From NCBI RefSeq assembly GCF_017491605.1, contig NZ_JAFGYY010000007.1, positions 62,001 through 126,000 of the forward strand: a stretch of DNA of 64,000 nt, written 5' to 3'. The DNA is from Pseudomonas sp. 30_B. Lineage in GTDB: Bacteria > Pseudomonadota > Gammaproteobacteria > Pseudomonadales > Pseudomonadaceae. The position numbers and the translations under genes are program-made. Below, piece after piece: positions 9,088 to 16,882 of the stretch; positions within the stretch are counted from its first letter, which is position 1; each line of letters starts with the position of its first letter. The notes below the pieces were generated by a model. It made no database searches, had not been told where the DNA came from, and saw only the letters and a program-made list of their open reading frames with translations.

Positions 9088-9869
9088 GCGAACCGATCAT
9101 CGTCGTCCGCGACCTGGCCAACCGCTTCGACAGCCATGCCGTGCACGAGCACCTCGACCTCGACGTGATGAAGGGCGAGATCCTCGGCGTGGTCGGCGGC
9201 TCGGGCACCGGCAAGTCCGTGCTGTTGCGCAGCATCATCGGCCTGCGCCAGCCCAGCGAAGGCAGCGTGGAAGTCTTCGGCCAGAACCTGCTGGAGCTGC
9301 CGCCGCCGAAACGTTCGAAGCTGGAACGCCGCTTCGGCGTGCTGTTCCAGAACGGCGCGCTGTTCTCCTCGCTGACCGTCAGCGAGAACATCTGCCTGCC
9401 GCTGATCGAGCACGCGGGCCTGTCCCGCGGCGATGCCGAGTTCATGGCCAAGGTGAAGATATCGCTGGCCGGCCTGCCGCCGGACGCCGGCGCCAAGTAC
9501 CCGGCCGAGCTCTCCGGTGGCATGGTCAAGCGCGCCGCCCTGGCCCGCGCCCTGGCGCTGGATCCGGACATCCTGTTCCTCGACGAACCCACCGCCGGCC
9601 TCGACCCCATTGGCGCGGCGGCCTTCGACCAACTCATCCTGACCCTGCGCGACGCCTTCGGCCTCACCGTGTTCCTGGTCACCCACGACCTGGACACCCT
9701 CTACACCATCTGCGACCGAGTCGCCGTGCTCTCGCAGAAGCGCGTGCTGGTGGTGGGGCCGCTGGAACAGGTAGCCGAGACCAACGACGCCTGGGTGCAG
9801 GACTACTTCCACGGCCCCCGGGGCCGCGCCGCGCTGCAGGCCACCGAGCACCTGCGGGAGGAAAGCTGA
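9084..9869 (+). CDS. MlaF-type ABC transporter ATPase
   Basis: Cytoplasmic ATPase that powers the MCE system with the upstream permease. It has 261 residues, with Walker A GGSGTGKS (about 39-46), a Q-loop in FQNGALFS, signature SGGMVKR in place of the usual LSGGQ (typical of MlaF), Walker B ILFLDEP and switch THD. The GTG start overlaps the permease stop (GTGA), a translational-coupling arrangement. The C-terminal tail after residue 235 (DYFHGPRGRAAL) resembles the MlaF tail that contacts a partner protein; that role is inferred. Confidence 0.92.
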   Translation: MSEPIIVVRDLANRFDSHAVHEHLDLDVMKGEILGVVGGSGTGKSVLLRSIIGLRQPSEGSVEVFGQNLLELPPPKRSKLERRFGVLFQNGALFSSLTVSENICLPLIEHAGLSRGDAEFMAKVKISLAGLPPDAGAKYPAELSGGMVKRAALARALALDPDILFLDEPTAGLDPIGAAAFDQLILTLRDAFGLTVFLVTHDLDTLYTICDRVAVLSQKRVLVVGPLEQVAETNDAWVQDYFHGPRGRAALQATEHLREES

Positions 9870-10808
9870 ATGGAAACCCGTGCCCATCACGTGCTGATCG
9901 GCCTGTTCACCCTGCTCGTCTCGATTGGCGCGCTGCTATTCGCCCTGTGGCTGGCGCAGTCGAGCAACGACCAGAAGTTCAAGTACTACGACGTGATCTT
10001 CAACGAGGCGGTGAGCGGCCTCTCCGAAGGCGGCTCCGTGCAGTACAGCGGCATCCGCGTGGGCGACGTGGTGTCCCTGCGCCTGGACCCGAACGACCCG
10101 AGCAAGGTCAGTGCGCGGATCCGCGTCTACGAAAGCACGCCGATCCGCGAAGACACCCGCGCCAAGCTGGCACTCACCGGCGTCACCGGCCAGGCCATCA
10201 TCCAGCTCTCCAGCACCGCCCAGAACAGCCCGCCACTGGTGAGCAAGGACGGCAGCATCCCGGTGATCAAGACCATCCCTTCGCCATTGGCCAAGTTCCT
10301 GGCCAATGGCGGAGACATTGCCGAAAACATCAACAACCTGCTCACCAACACAAGCCGCCTGTTCTCCCAGGAAAACGTCGACCACATCAGCCGAACCCTC
10401 GATCACATCGACCAGGCCACCAGCGTGATCGCCGAGCAGCGCGACGACATCCGCCAGACCGTCAAGCAGCTGGCCGCCGCCAGCGAGCAGGCACGCATCA
10501 CCCTGGCCAACGCCAGCGCGCTGCTCGAACGCGCCAACCAGACTCTCGGCAGCCGTGGCCCGGCCATCCTCGACGACACCCAGAAGACCCTGGCCGCCCT
10601 GCGCGCCAGCAGCGAGCGGGTCGAGCAATTGCTCAACAACAACTACGACTCGGTGAACGGCGGCCTCAATGGACTGGGCGAAATCGGCCCGGCGGTGCGC
10701 GAGCTGCGCTCCACCCTGGAGGACCTGCGCGGCGTCACCCGCCGCCTGCAGGAAAACCCCGCCGGCTACCTGCTCGGCCGCGAACGCAACAAGGAGTTCC
10801 AGCCATGA
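9870..10808 (+). CDS. MCE/MlaD family substrate-binding protein
   Basis: Periplasmic lipid-binding component anchored by one N-terminal helix (about 8-29, HVLIGLFTLLVSIGALLFALW). It has 312 residues. The MCE domain covers about 40-125, with FNEAVSGLSEGGSVQYSGI and LTGVTGQAIIQL. After it comes a long helical region (about 150-280), rich in Asn, Gln and Ala, likely a coiled coil or helical needle as in PqiB/MlaD relatives. It starts immediately after the ATPase stop (TGA then ATG) and ends in an ATGA overlap with the lipoprotein gene. Confidence 0.9.
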   Translation: METRAHHVLIGLFTLLVSIGALLFALWLAQSSNDQKFKYYDVIFNEAVSGLSEGGSVQYSGIRVGDVVSLRLDPNDPSKVSARIRVYESTPIREDTRAKLALTGVTGQAIIQLSSTAQNSPPLVSKDGSIPVIKTIPSPLAKFLANGGDIAENINNLLTNTSRLFSQENVDHISRTLDHIDQATSVIAEQRDDIRQTVKQLAAASEQARITLANASALLERANQTLGSRGPAILDDTQKTLAALRASSERVEQLLNNNYDSVNGGLNGLGEIGPAVRELRSTLEDLRGVTRRLQENPAGYLLGRERNKEFQP

Positions 10809-11443
10809 CCGCCCTTCCCCGCCTGCTCGGCGCCGCCGTCCTGCTCGGACTGCTCAGCGCCTGCTCGATCCTCCCGGAAGCGGAAACCCCGGACTTCTAC
10901 CTGTTGCCAGCGGCCCAGCAGCCGACACACAGCAGCGCGACAGTGGACTGGTCGCTGCGGGTCAGCGCGCCCAGCGCGAGCCTCGCGCTGGACAGCAACC
11001 GCATCGCGGTGATCCCCCAAGGCAACCAGATCAGCAGCTACCAAGGGGCACGCTGGGCCAACCGCGCCCCCGGACTGCTGCGCGACCGCCTGCTCGACGC
11101 CTTCACCGCCAACGGCAGCATCCGCGCCCTGAGCAGCGACGAATCCAGCCTGCAGGCCGACCTCGACCTCACCGGCGAACTGCGCGCCTTCCAGAGCGAG
11201 TACCAGGGCGGCAAACCGGTGGTGCACATCCGCTACGAAGCGCGTCTGGTGCGCACCCTCGGTCAGCGCATCGTTGCCTCGCGCAGCTTCGAAGTGCGCC
11301 AGCCGGTGGACGGCAAACAGGTCGCGGAAGTGGTCAGCGCCTTCGGCAAAGCCAGCGACCAGCTCGCCGCGCAGGTGGTGGAGTGGACGTTGCAGCAGGG
11401 GCAGGCGCAGAAGATCGCGCAGCCAGCCAAGCCCGGCCAATGA
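10805..11443 (+). CDS. ABC-type transport auxiliary lipoprotein (PqiC/YmbA-like)
   Basis: Last gene of the MCE operon. It has 212 residues and a lipoprotein signal with lipobox LLSAC (Cys at 20). The +2 residue is Ser, which favours sorting to the outer membrane. The remainder matches the ABC-transport auxiliary family in layout: PDFYLLPA near 30, RIAVIPQGNQISSYQGARWANRAPGLLRDRL-type block near 65-95, then a beta-rich C-terminus with FEVRQPVDGKQVAEVVSAF. It likely bridges the MCE protein to the outer membrane, as PqiC does for PqiB. Confidence 0.87.
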   Translation: MTALPRLLGAAVLLGLLSACSILPEAETPDFYLLPAAQQPTHSSATVDWSLRVSAPSASLALDSNRIAVIPQGNQISSYQGARWANRAPGLLRDRLLDAFTANGSIRALSSDESSLQADLDLTGELRAFQSEYQGGKPVVHIRYEARLVRTLGQRIVASRSFEVRQPVDGKQVAEVVSAFGKASDQLAAQVVEWTLQQGQAQKIAQPAKPGQ

Positions 11444-11448
11444 TCCCG

Positions 11449-11466
11449 GGCCCGAGCTAGCGGGCC
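11449..11466 (+). terminator. GC-rich hairpin after the MCE operon
   Basis: Arms ggcccg and cgggcc enclose the 6-base loop agctag just after the lipoprotein stop. Only two T residues follow, so this is at best a weak intrinsic terminator. Confidence 0.35.
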
Positions 11467-11505
11467 TTCATCACAGGTTTCGCCTACCGGGAGCAGGCCG
11501 CGCCT

Positions 11506-11760
11506 TCACTTGTGGCAATGGTAGGGGCTCTCGCCCTCCAGCTCCTGGTCGTTATCCACGTCGTGGATCGTCACGATGGCCTTGGGGTACACCGAGCAAA
11601 GGGAATTGCGCACGGTGTAGATGCCGCTGCCGTGGGCGAGGAACTTGCCCTTGCCCAGGGCATTGCCCGCTTCGTCGTGGGCGCTGAGTTCGTAGTTGCC
11701 GGTCATGGTGATGCAGCCACCCAGGGCCAGCAGGGACAGTACGGGGAGCAGGTATTTCAT
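11506..11760 (-). CDS. Small predicted lipoprotein
   Basis: 84 residues with a clear lipoprotein signal: MKYLLPVLSLLALGGC, lipobox LGGC with Cys at 16. The mature part is small and polar with NYELSAHDEAGNALGKGKF, which suggests a beta-sandwich of the kind in small secreted proteins. Three further cysteines (about C55, C82 and the lipidated one) are visible. GGAG-like sequence (aaggagatgcc) lies before the ATG. I do not recognise the family. It stands alone, convergent with the MCE operon; the 189 bp upstream hold no gene I can support. Confidence 0.75.
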   Translation of the reverse strand: MKYLLPVLSLLALGGCITMTGNYELSAHDEAGNALGKGKFLAHGSGIYTVRNSLCSVYPKAIVTIHDVDNDQELEGESPYHCHK

Positions 11761-11949
11761 GGCATCTCCTTGCTACGCGATGCGCCTGTGGGTGGCGCGT
11801 CCGTCATTCCCTGACGGTTTCGCGAAAGCGGGCTGGTGATTCGAACGACCGCCGGTGGCTGGCGGTGGGGATTCGACCCAGATTCAGCGACGCAGTTCAG
11901 CCAGCGGACCCTCCGATGTTGTCGGAGAGTCCAAAAGCTGAATGCCGTC

Positions 11950-12156
11950 TCAGCGCTTGCCCATCGAGCGGCGAGAACCGCGCGGATGCGGCGGGCGGTA
12001 TTCCGCCTTGTCGTGCGCCTTGCGGTGCTGATAAGCAGTGCTCGCCTGCTTCTGTGCCGCCAGGGCAGCCTTGGCGAGCTCAGTCAGGGACAGGGTGGTG
12101 GAGTCTTGAGCGTTTTCCGCGCTGTCGTCGCGGGGCGGCTGCTGAGAGGAAGTCAT
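11950..12156 (-). CDS. Small basic hypothetical protein
   Basis: 68 residues: a polar N-terminus (MTSSQQPPRDDSAEN), an Ala/Leu helix (LSLTELAKAALAAQKQAS) and a strongly basic tail (RKAHDKAEYRPPHPRGSRR). No recognised domain. Codon use looks like the neighbours. The ribosome binding site is weak, and a longer in-frame reading starts inside the ATPase gene. Such small basic proteins are common in Pseudomonas; a nucleic-acid role is only a guess. Confidence 0.55.
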   Translation of the reverse strand: MTSSQQPPRDDSAENAQDSTTLSLTELAKAALAAQKQASTAYQHRKAHDKAEYRPPHPRGSRRSMGKR

Positions 12157-12220
12157 GGGTAAAAGGTTCTGCAAGAGATTGGAACGGCACACATGATAGC
12201 CGATCTCACCGGCCTGCGGC

Positions 12221-14185
12221 TCATGCCGGTACCTCGGCAAGACGAGCGCCCGGCTGGCCGAGGGCTTCGTCGAAACGCAGCAGGCGCCCGGCATTGCCCA
12301 ATACCAGCAGGGTGCTGAGGTTGTGCAGGATGGCCGCGATCATTGCGCCGGCGGCGCCCAGCAGGCCGAAAGCGGCGGCGGCGACGATGGCCAGGGTCCA
12401 GCCCAGGCCGATCAGCACGTTGACCTGCAGGGTGCTGCGGCACTGACGACTCAGGCGCACGCAGGTCCCCAATCGACGAAGATCGCTGCCGATCAACACG
12501 ATATCCGCCGAAGCCAGGGCGATATCCGCCCCACCGGCGCCCATCGCCACACCGACCACGCCGGCCTTGAGCGCCAGCGAATCGTTGATGCCATCGCCCA
12601 CCACCAGCGGGCGGAAGCCCTTGCGGATTTCCTCGTTGACCCGGGTGAGCTTGTCTTCCGGCAGCGCCTGGGCCACCACGCTGTCGATGCCCACTTCGCG
12701 GGCCAGCGAATCGGCCACGCTCTGGCGGTCTCCGGTGAGCAGCAGTTGCCGGCCGATCCCCAAATCCCGAAGGTCGGCCACGGCGTGAGTAGCCTCCGGG
12801 CGCACGCTGTCGGCCAGCAGCAGCCAGGCGCGGAAACGACCGCCCAGGGACAGCCCGGCAATCGGACCGTCGTGGTCCGGCACCGCCGGTGTCGAGATTC
12901 CCAGGCGAGCGAACAGCTCCGGTCGGCCGAGGGCGGCCTCGCCCTGCTCCGTCTTGGCAACCACACCTAGGCCTTGCCGCTCGTGGATATCGGCCAGCGG
13001 GTGATGCGCATCGTGCGGCGCCAGCGAAGCCAGTGCACGGCTGACCGGGTGGCTGCTGGCGGCGCCCAGGCTGGCGGCCAGCCGCTCGATGTCATCGCGA
13101 CGTTCACCGGCCTCCGGACGTACTGCCTGCAGGCGCAGCGCGCCGTAGGTCAGGGTGCCGGTCTTGTCGATCACCAGCGAGGTCAGGTCGGCCAGTTCCT
13201 CAAGGAAGGCCGAACTGCGAATCAGGATGCCGTGGCGGGCGGCGACGGCGATGCCCGCAATGGCGGTGGCCGGCGCCGACAGCACCAGCGCGCAGGGGCA
13301 GGCGGCGACCAGCACGGCGAGCATGGCCTGCGGGTCGTTGGTGATGAACCAGGTGACGGCGGCGATCAGCAGCACCAGCACCATGTAGCGCCCGGCGTAG
13401 CGCTCCAGCAGACGGGTGATGGGCGGCTTGGACTGTTCGGCGCGCTGCATCAGGGCGATGACCTTGCCGAGGGTGGAAGCATCGCCGGTACGGGTCACTT
13501 CGATGCGCAGCAGGCCGTCGAGGTTGATCGCGCCGCCGTAGACCTCCATGCCGACGCCCGCTTCCAGCGGCACCGACTCGCCGGTGATCGGCGCGGTATC
13601 CAGGCTGGCCTGGCCTTCCAGCACACGGCCGTCGGCGGGCACGCGGTCGCCGGCGCGGACTTCCACCTGGTCGCCGGCGCGGAGTTCGCCGTTGTCCACT
13701 TCGCGAACGCTGCCATCGGCGGCGATCAGCCGGGCCTGGCTGCGGGTCAGGCGACCCAGCGCCTCGATGGCCTCCTGCGAGCCGATCACGCTGCGTTCCT
13801 CCAGCACGTGGCCGAAGATCATGATGATCGGCAACAGCGCGGCGGTCATCAGGTCGCCGGTGGCCCAGGCGCCCAGCATGGCCAGGGCGATGAGCTGATC
13901 GGTGATGCCGTGCAGACTGGGATACCGCAGGCTGTACCAGCCCGAGCGCAGCACGGGCACCGCCACCAGCAGCGAGGCAACGCCCAGGAGCATCTGCGCC
14001 ACGCCCTCCTGCTGCGGGGCGAACCAGCGCCAGAGCAGGCCCAGCACCAGCAGCCCGAGGGCGATCATCGCCAGGCTGAGCTGGCGCGCCGCGCTGCGCT
14101 GCTCGTCGCGGGTGAGCATTCCACCGGTAAGGTGGCCATGGGAGTGGCCGTGGTGCGCATGGCCGTGATGGTGGTGAACGCTCAT
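12221..14185 (-). CDS. P1B-type heavy-metal ATPase with His-rich N-terminus
   Basis: Inner-membrane metal-exporting P-type ATPase. It has 654 residues. The N-terminus is a His-rich stretch (MSVHHHHGHAHHGHSHGH) instead of a GMxCxxC HMA domain. Motifs are TGES (201-204), transport motif ACPCALV with C296-P297-C298, phosphorylation site D340-KTGT, SSHP (H379-P380) and GDGIND. The last helices carry HNLSTLLVLGNAGRLL, which lacks the Asp typical of ZntA-type Zn/Cd/Pb pumps at this place, so the metal is uncertain (Zn, Cd, Co or other divalent ions). It lies 21 bp after a secreted-protein gene and downstream of the SPFH genes on the same strand. It resembles PA3690 as I remember it. Confidence 0.9.
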   Translation of the reverse strand: MSVHHHHGHAHHGHSHGHLTGGMLTRDEQRSAARQLSLAMIALGLLVLGLLWRWFAPQQEGVAQMLLGVASLLVAVPVLRSGWYSLRYPSLHGITDQLIALAMLGAWATGDLMTAALLPIIMIFGHVLEERSVIGSQEAIEALGRLTRSQARLIAADGSVREVDNGELRAGDQVEVRAGDRVPADGRVLEGQASLDTAPITGESVPLEAGVGMEVYGGAINLDGLLRIEVTRTGDASTLGKVIALMQRAEQSKPPITRLLERYAGRYMVLVLLIAAVTWFITNDPQAMLAVLVAACPCALVLSAPATAIAGIAVAARHGILIRSSAFLEELADLTSLVIDKTGTLTYGALRLQAVRPEAGERRDDIERLAASLGAASSHPVSRALASLAPHDAHHPLADIHERQGLGVVAKTEQGEAALGRPELFARLGISTPAVPDHDGPIAGLSLGGRFRAWLLLADSVRPEATHAVADLRDLGIGRQLLLTGDRQSVADSLAREVGIDSVVAQALPEDKLTRVNEEIRKGFRPLVVGDGINDSLALKAGVVGVAMGAGGADIALASADIVLIGSDLRRLGTCVRLSRQCRSTLQVNVLIGLGWTLAIVAAAAFGLLGAAGAMIAAILHNLSTLLVLGNAGRLLRFDEALGQPGARLAEVPA

Positions 14186-14206
14186 ACCGCGAAGGTGCCT
14201 GCTTTA

Positions 14207-14659
14207 TTAGTTGAGGGGTGGGAACAGGGTTCCCGGCCGGGTCGCGTACTCGTTGGCTTCCGCTTCGGTCAGTACCCAGATCTGATTGATCTGCTTGTCG
14301 AGGCCGGGTTTGACGGCGACGACCTTGCCCTTGAGCAGCGGCATCATTCCATTCACGACGAAGTGGTTGTTCTCGTCGCGGATGCGCACGGACGCCGCCA
14401 CCGGATAGGTGATGTTCTTGCGGTACAGCCCAAGGGTGAGGATCTGCTTGAGCAGGCTGGGCCGGGGGCGTTTCAGTGTGATCATCGGGAACTGCGCGTA
14501 GTCGACGAACGCCAGCATCATGCCCGGCGGCAGGACCCGGTCGGCCTGCGCCGGAAGGCTGCAGCCCAGCACCAGCGCCAGCGCGCCCAGGCACTGCAGG
14601 GCCAAGCGCCGCAGCGAGCGTCGGGTTCTATCGATGGTGTGAAGTCCGGCTGATGTCAT
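14207..14659 (-). CDS. Secreted/periplasmic protein of unknown function next to metal ATPase
   Basis: 150 residues. Positively charged N-terminus followed by a signal sequence ending near LVLGCSLPAQA (about 40); LVLGC could alternatively be a lipobox. The mature domain contains DRVLPPGMMLAFVDYAQFPMI, an RIRDENNHFVVNGMMPLLKG stretch and ends TRPGTLFPPLN. I do not recognise a named domain. It is followed after 21 bp by the metal ATPase, an arrangement I recall for PA3691-PA3690, so a role in periplasmic metal handling is inferred from context only. GGGA upstream supports the ATG. Confidence 0.75.
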   Translation of the reverse strand: MTSAGLHTIDRTRRSLRRLALQCLGALALVLGCSLPAQADRVLPPGMMLAFVDYAQFPMITLKRPRPSLLKQILTLGLYRKNITYPVAASVRIRDENNHFVVNGMMPLLKGKVVAVKPGLDKQINQIWVLTEAEANEYATRPGTLFPPLN

Positions 14660-14792
14660 TGGATGTCCCGCCCCTGGTGTTCCTGGTTGTCGTTATCCGC
14701 CCGGACGAAGATGCCGGGCTTGTGTTGCGAGCGTAGCGGTTCGCCACGAGGCTGTCCGCACATTGATTCACAGCCTCCGGCGATAAGCCTGC

Positions 14793-15833
14793 TCACGGCT
14801 GCGGGCCTTCCAGGATCAGGTGTCCGGAATCACGCGGATCGACAGTGGTCACCGAGCCGGCGCGGGACAGGATGCCCGGCACGCGCTCGCGGTAGAGACG
14901 CAGCAGCAGCCCGGGGTCGGCATGCTGTTGCTGGGTTTGCGCCAGGCTGGTGATGGTGGCGGTATCCGCCTGGGAGCGGGCCAGGCGCTCGCTGGCCTGG
15001 GCATGGGCGACCTGCAAGGTACGGTCGGCGGCCTGGTTGGCGGCCTGGAGCTGGCGAGCGGCGTCGTTCTGTGCCGCGGCCACACCCTGCTCCGCCTGCT
15101 GGCTGGCGGTCAGCACGGCATTGAAGGCGCTCACCGCCTCGCGCGGCAAGGAGGACTGCACGTCCACCCGTTCGATCTCGATACCCAGGCCATTGCCAGC
15201 CGACACCAGCGCGGCCAGGCTGCGATTGATGCCCTGCTGCAGGTCGCCCCGCAGCCGTTCGCGGCGTTCGGCGACGCTGCTGTCGGCGCCGATCAGCTCG
15301 GGGCGGGCGACCAGGATGGTGTCCAGGTCGCGGGAGGCGCACACCGCCACGGCGTTGCGCGCCACCAGGCGATCCAGCGCCGGCAGCACGTGATCGCCCT
15401 GGAGCACGAAGTCATAAGGCGAGGTGACCTTGTAGAACACCCGCACATCCAGCTGCACAACGCCGGCATCGCCGGTGAGCAGGTAGCCGGAGCCGGCGGT
15501 GGCATCGTTGGCCAGGCTGCCGTCCAGATCGGACTTCTGCGCCAGCCCCGAACGCAGCAATGTCTCCACCCGGCGTTCGATCACCCGGTCGGCGGACGGC
15601 AGGATCACCACCTGCTCGAACGGACGCGGCCAGGCCAGCAGCAAACCGGCGTTCTGGATACGTTCCAGCGCCCCCATGCGCAGGACCACGGCACGGCTTT
15701 CCGGGCCGATCTGGCGGACGTTGGACAGCGCCCAGCCGAGCGCCGCCAGCAGGGTCACGCCGTACAGCGCCAGGAACGCCAGGCGCCCGGCCTGCAGCCA
15801 GGGGCTTGCGCCCTCCTCCCGCCGCTCGGTCAT
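14793..15833 (-). CDS. SPFH-domain protein, HflK-like (third of a trio)
   Basis: 346 residues. One membrane helix (about 18-38, AFLALYGVTLLAALGWALS) is followed by an SPFH/band-7 domain starting QIGPESRAVVLRMGALERI and continuing through VQLDVRVFYKVTSPYDFVLQ. After that comes a long Ala/Gln/Arg-rich helix (about 245-310), as in HflK/HflC stalks. ATGA overlap with the upstream HflC-like gene. Canonical HflK and HflC bind FtsH in the inner membrane, but the usual hflX/hisZ/purA neighbours are absent here, so this is a paralogous set. Confidence 0.88.
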   Translation of the reverse strand: MTERREEGASPWLQAGRLAFLALYGVTLLAALGWALSNVRQIGPESRAVVLRMGALERIQNAGLLLAWPRPFEQVVILPSADRVIERRVETLLRSGLAQKSDLDGSLANDATAGSGYLLTGDAGVVQLDVRVFYKVTSPYDFVLQGDHVLPALDRLVARNAVAVCASRDLDTILVARPELIGADSSVAERRERLRGDLQQGINRSLAALVSAGNGLGIEIERVDVQSSLPREAVSAFNAVLTASQQAEQGVAAAQNDAARQLQAANQAADRTLQVAHAQASERLARSQADTATITSLAQTQQQHADPGLLLRLYRERVPGILSRAGSVTTVDPRDSGHLILEGPQP

Positions 15834-16882
15834 TGCGCGTTGCCCGGTTTGACGGACGGCTGCGTCGGCGGGCCATCCACCAGCACCTTGAAGGGAGCCG
15901 CATCGGTGCGCAGCACCAGGCGCGTGCCGGAATTGACCAGGGTGCCGAGCGTGTCCAGCGAACGCAGCATGTTGTACAGCTCCGGCGAGCCGCTGTAGGC
16001 CTTGCCGTAGATGTCCGCCGCCTGCACCCGCGACTGGGCCTCGATGTCGGCGGCCTTCACCGTGGCGTCGGCCTGCAGGATGCGCGCGTCGCGCTCGGCG
16101 GCGGAGCGGATCTCGGCGGCCTTGCGCTTGCCCTCGGCGGTGCGCTGGGTGGCGATGGTCTCGCGCTCGGCGCGCATGCGGTCGACCGTGGCGCCGAGGG
16201 TGACCTTGGGCAGCGTCAGCCGTTCGACGCCCACCTGGACCACCCGCACGCCGTAGGTGTCGAGCAACTGGCGGTCGATCTGCTCGCGCAGGCGCTGTTC
16301 GAAGTCGGCGATGCGCACCTTGCCGGCATCGGTGTTCACCAGATCGGAGAGATCGAAGCCGCTGGCGGTGGTCTCCAGCGCGGAGCCGACGAAGGTGCGA
16401 ATCTGCCGGGCCGCTTCATCGGGCTGGTTCTGCACCGCGCGCATGAAGCGCTGGATGCTGTCCGGGTCGGGCTTCACCTGCCAGGCGACATAGGCCTGCA
16501 CGATGATCCGCAGGCCATCGCGGGTGCCGACGTCCTGCAGGCCGCTGGAGGTGGTGCGCAGGCGCAGGTCGACTGGCACGGCCGCCTCGAAGGGAATCGG
16601 CAGGCGCCAGGCGAGACCGGGGTCGAGCAGGACGCGAGCCGGATTGCCGAAGCGGGTGATCACCGTCGCCTCGCCGGAGCGCACCTGCACCAGGCAGGCG
16701 GTCGCGGCGGCGAACAGCACCAGCAGGCTGGCCAGCGCGGTACGGCGCCAGGGGAAGCGCGCCGGCCCCTCGTCATGGTGATGCTCATGATGGTGGCCGT
16801 GATCATGGTCATGCCCATGATCGTGGTCGTGGTCGTGGTCGTGGTCGTGCGGGTGATCGCCGTGGACGTGGGTCGGACTCAA
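15830..16882 (-). CDS. SPFH-domain protein, HflC-like, with His/Asp-rich cytoplasmic tail
   Basis: 350 residues. Residues about 5-38 are almost entirely His, Asp and Glu with a (DH)n run, encoded by a gtcgtg-type repeat near 16790-16860. One helix (about 48-66) precedes an SPFH domain (about 67-240: SGEATVITRFGNPARVLLDPG, VDLRLRTTSS, VERLTLPKV). A helical stalk with ERETIATQRTAEGKRKAAEI follows, a sequence shared with true HflC proteins. The His/Asp run is expected to bind divalent metal (Zn, Ni, Co). It overlaps both neighbouring SPFH genes by ATGA, so the three proteins are probably made in fixed ratio and form one complex. Confidence 0.9.
   Translation of the reverse strand: MSPTHVHGDHPHDHDHDHDHDHGHDHDHGHHHEHHHDEGPARFPWRRTALASLLVLFAAATACLVQVRSGEATVITRFGNPARVLLDPGLAWRLPIPFEAAVPVDLRLRTTSSGLQDVGTRDGLRIIVQAYVAWQVKPDPDSIQRFMRAVQNQPDEAARQIRTFVGSALETTASGFDLSDLVNTDAGKVRIADFEQRLREQIDRQLLDTYGVRVVQVGVERLTLPKVTLGATVDRMRAERETIATQRTAEGKRKAAEIRSAAERDARILQADATVKAADIEAQSRVQAADIYGKAYSGSPELYNMLRSLDTLGTLVNSGTRLVLRTDAAPFKVLVDGPPTQPSVKPGNAQ

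Noticed and set aside
11838..11885. tRNA-like T-arm sequences (gattcgaac ... ggattcgaccc) near a small gene gap
   Set aside because: The surrounding bases do not fold into a cloverleaf and no anticodon arm is evident; at most a worn tRNA remnant.
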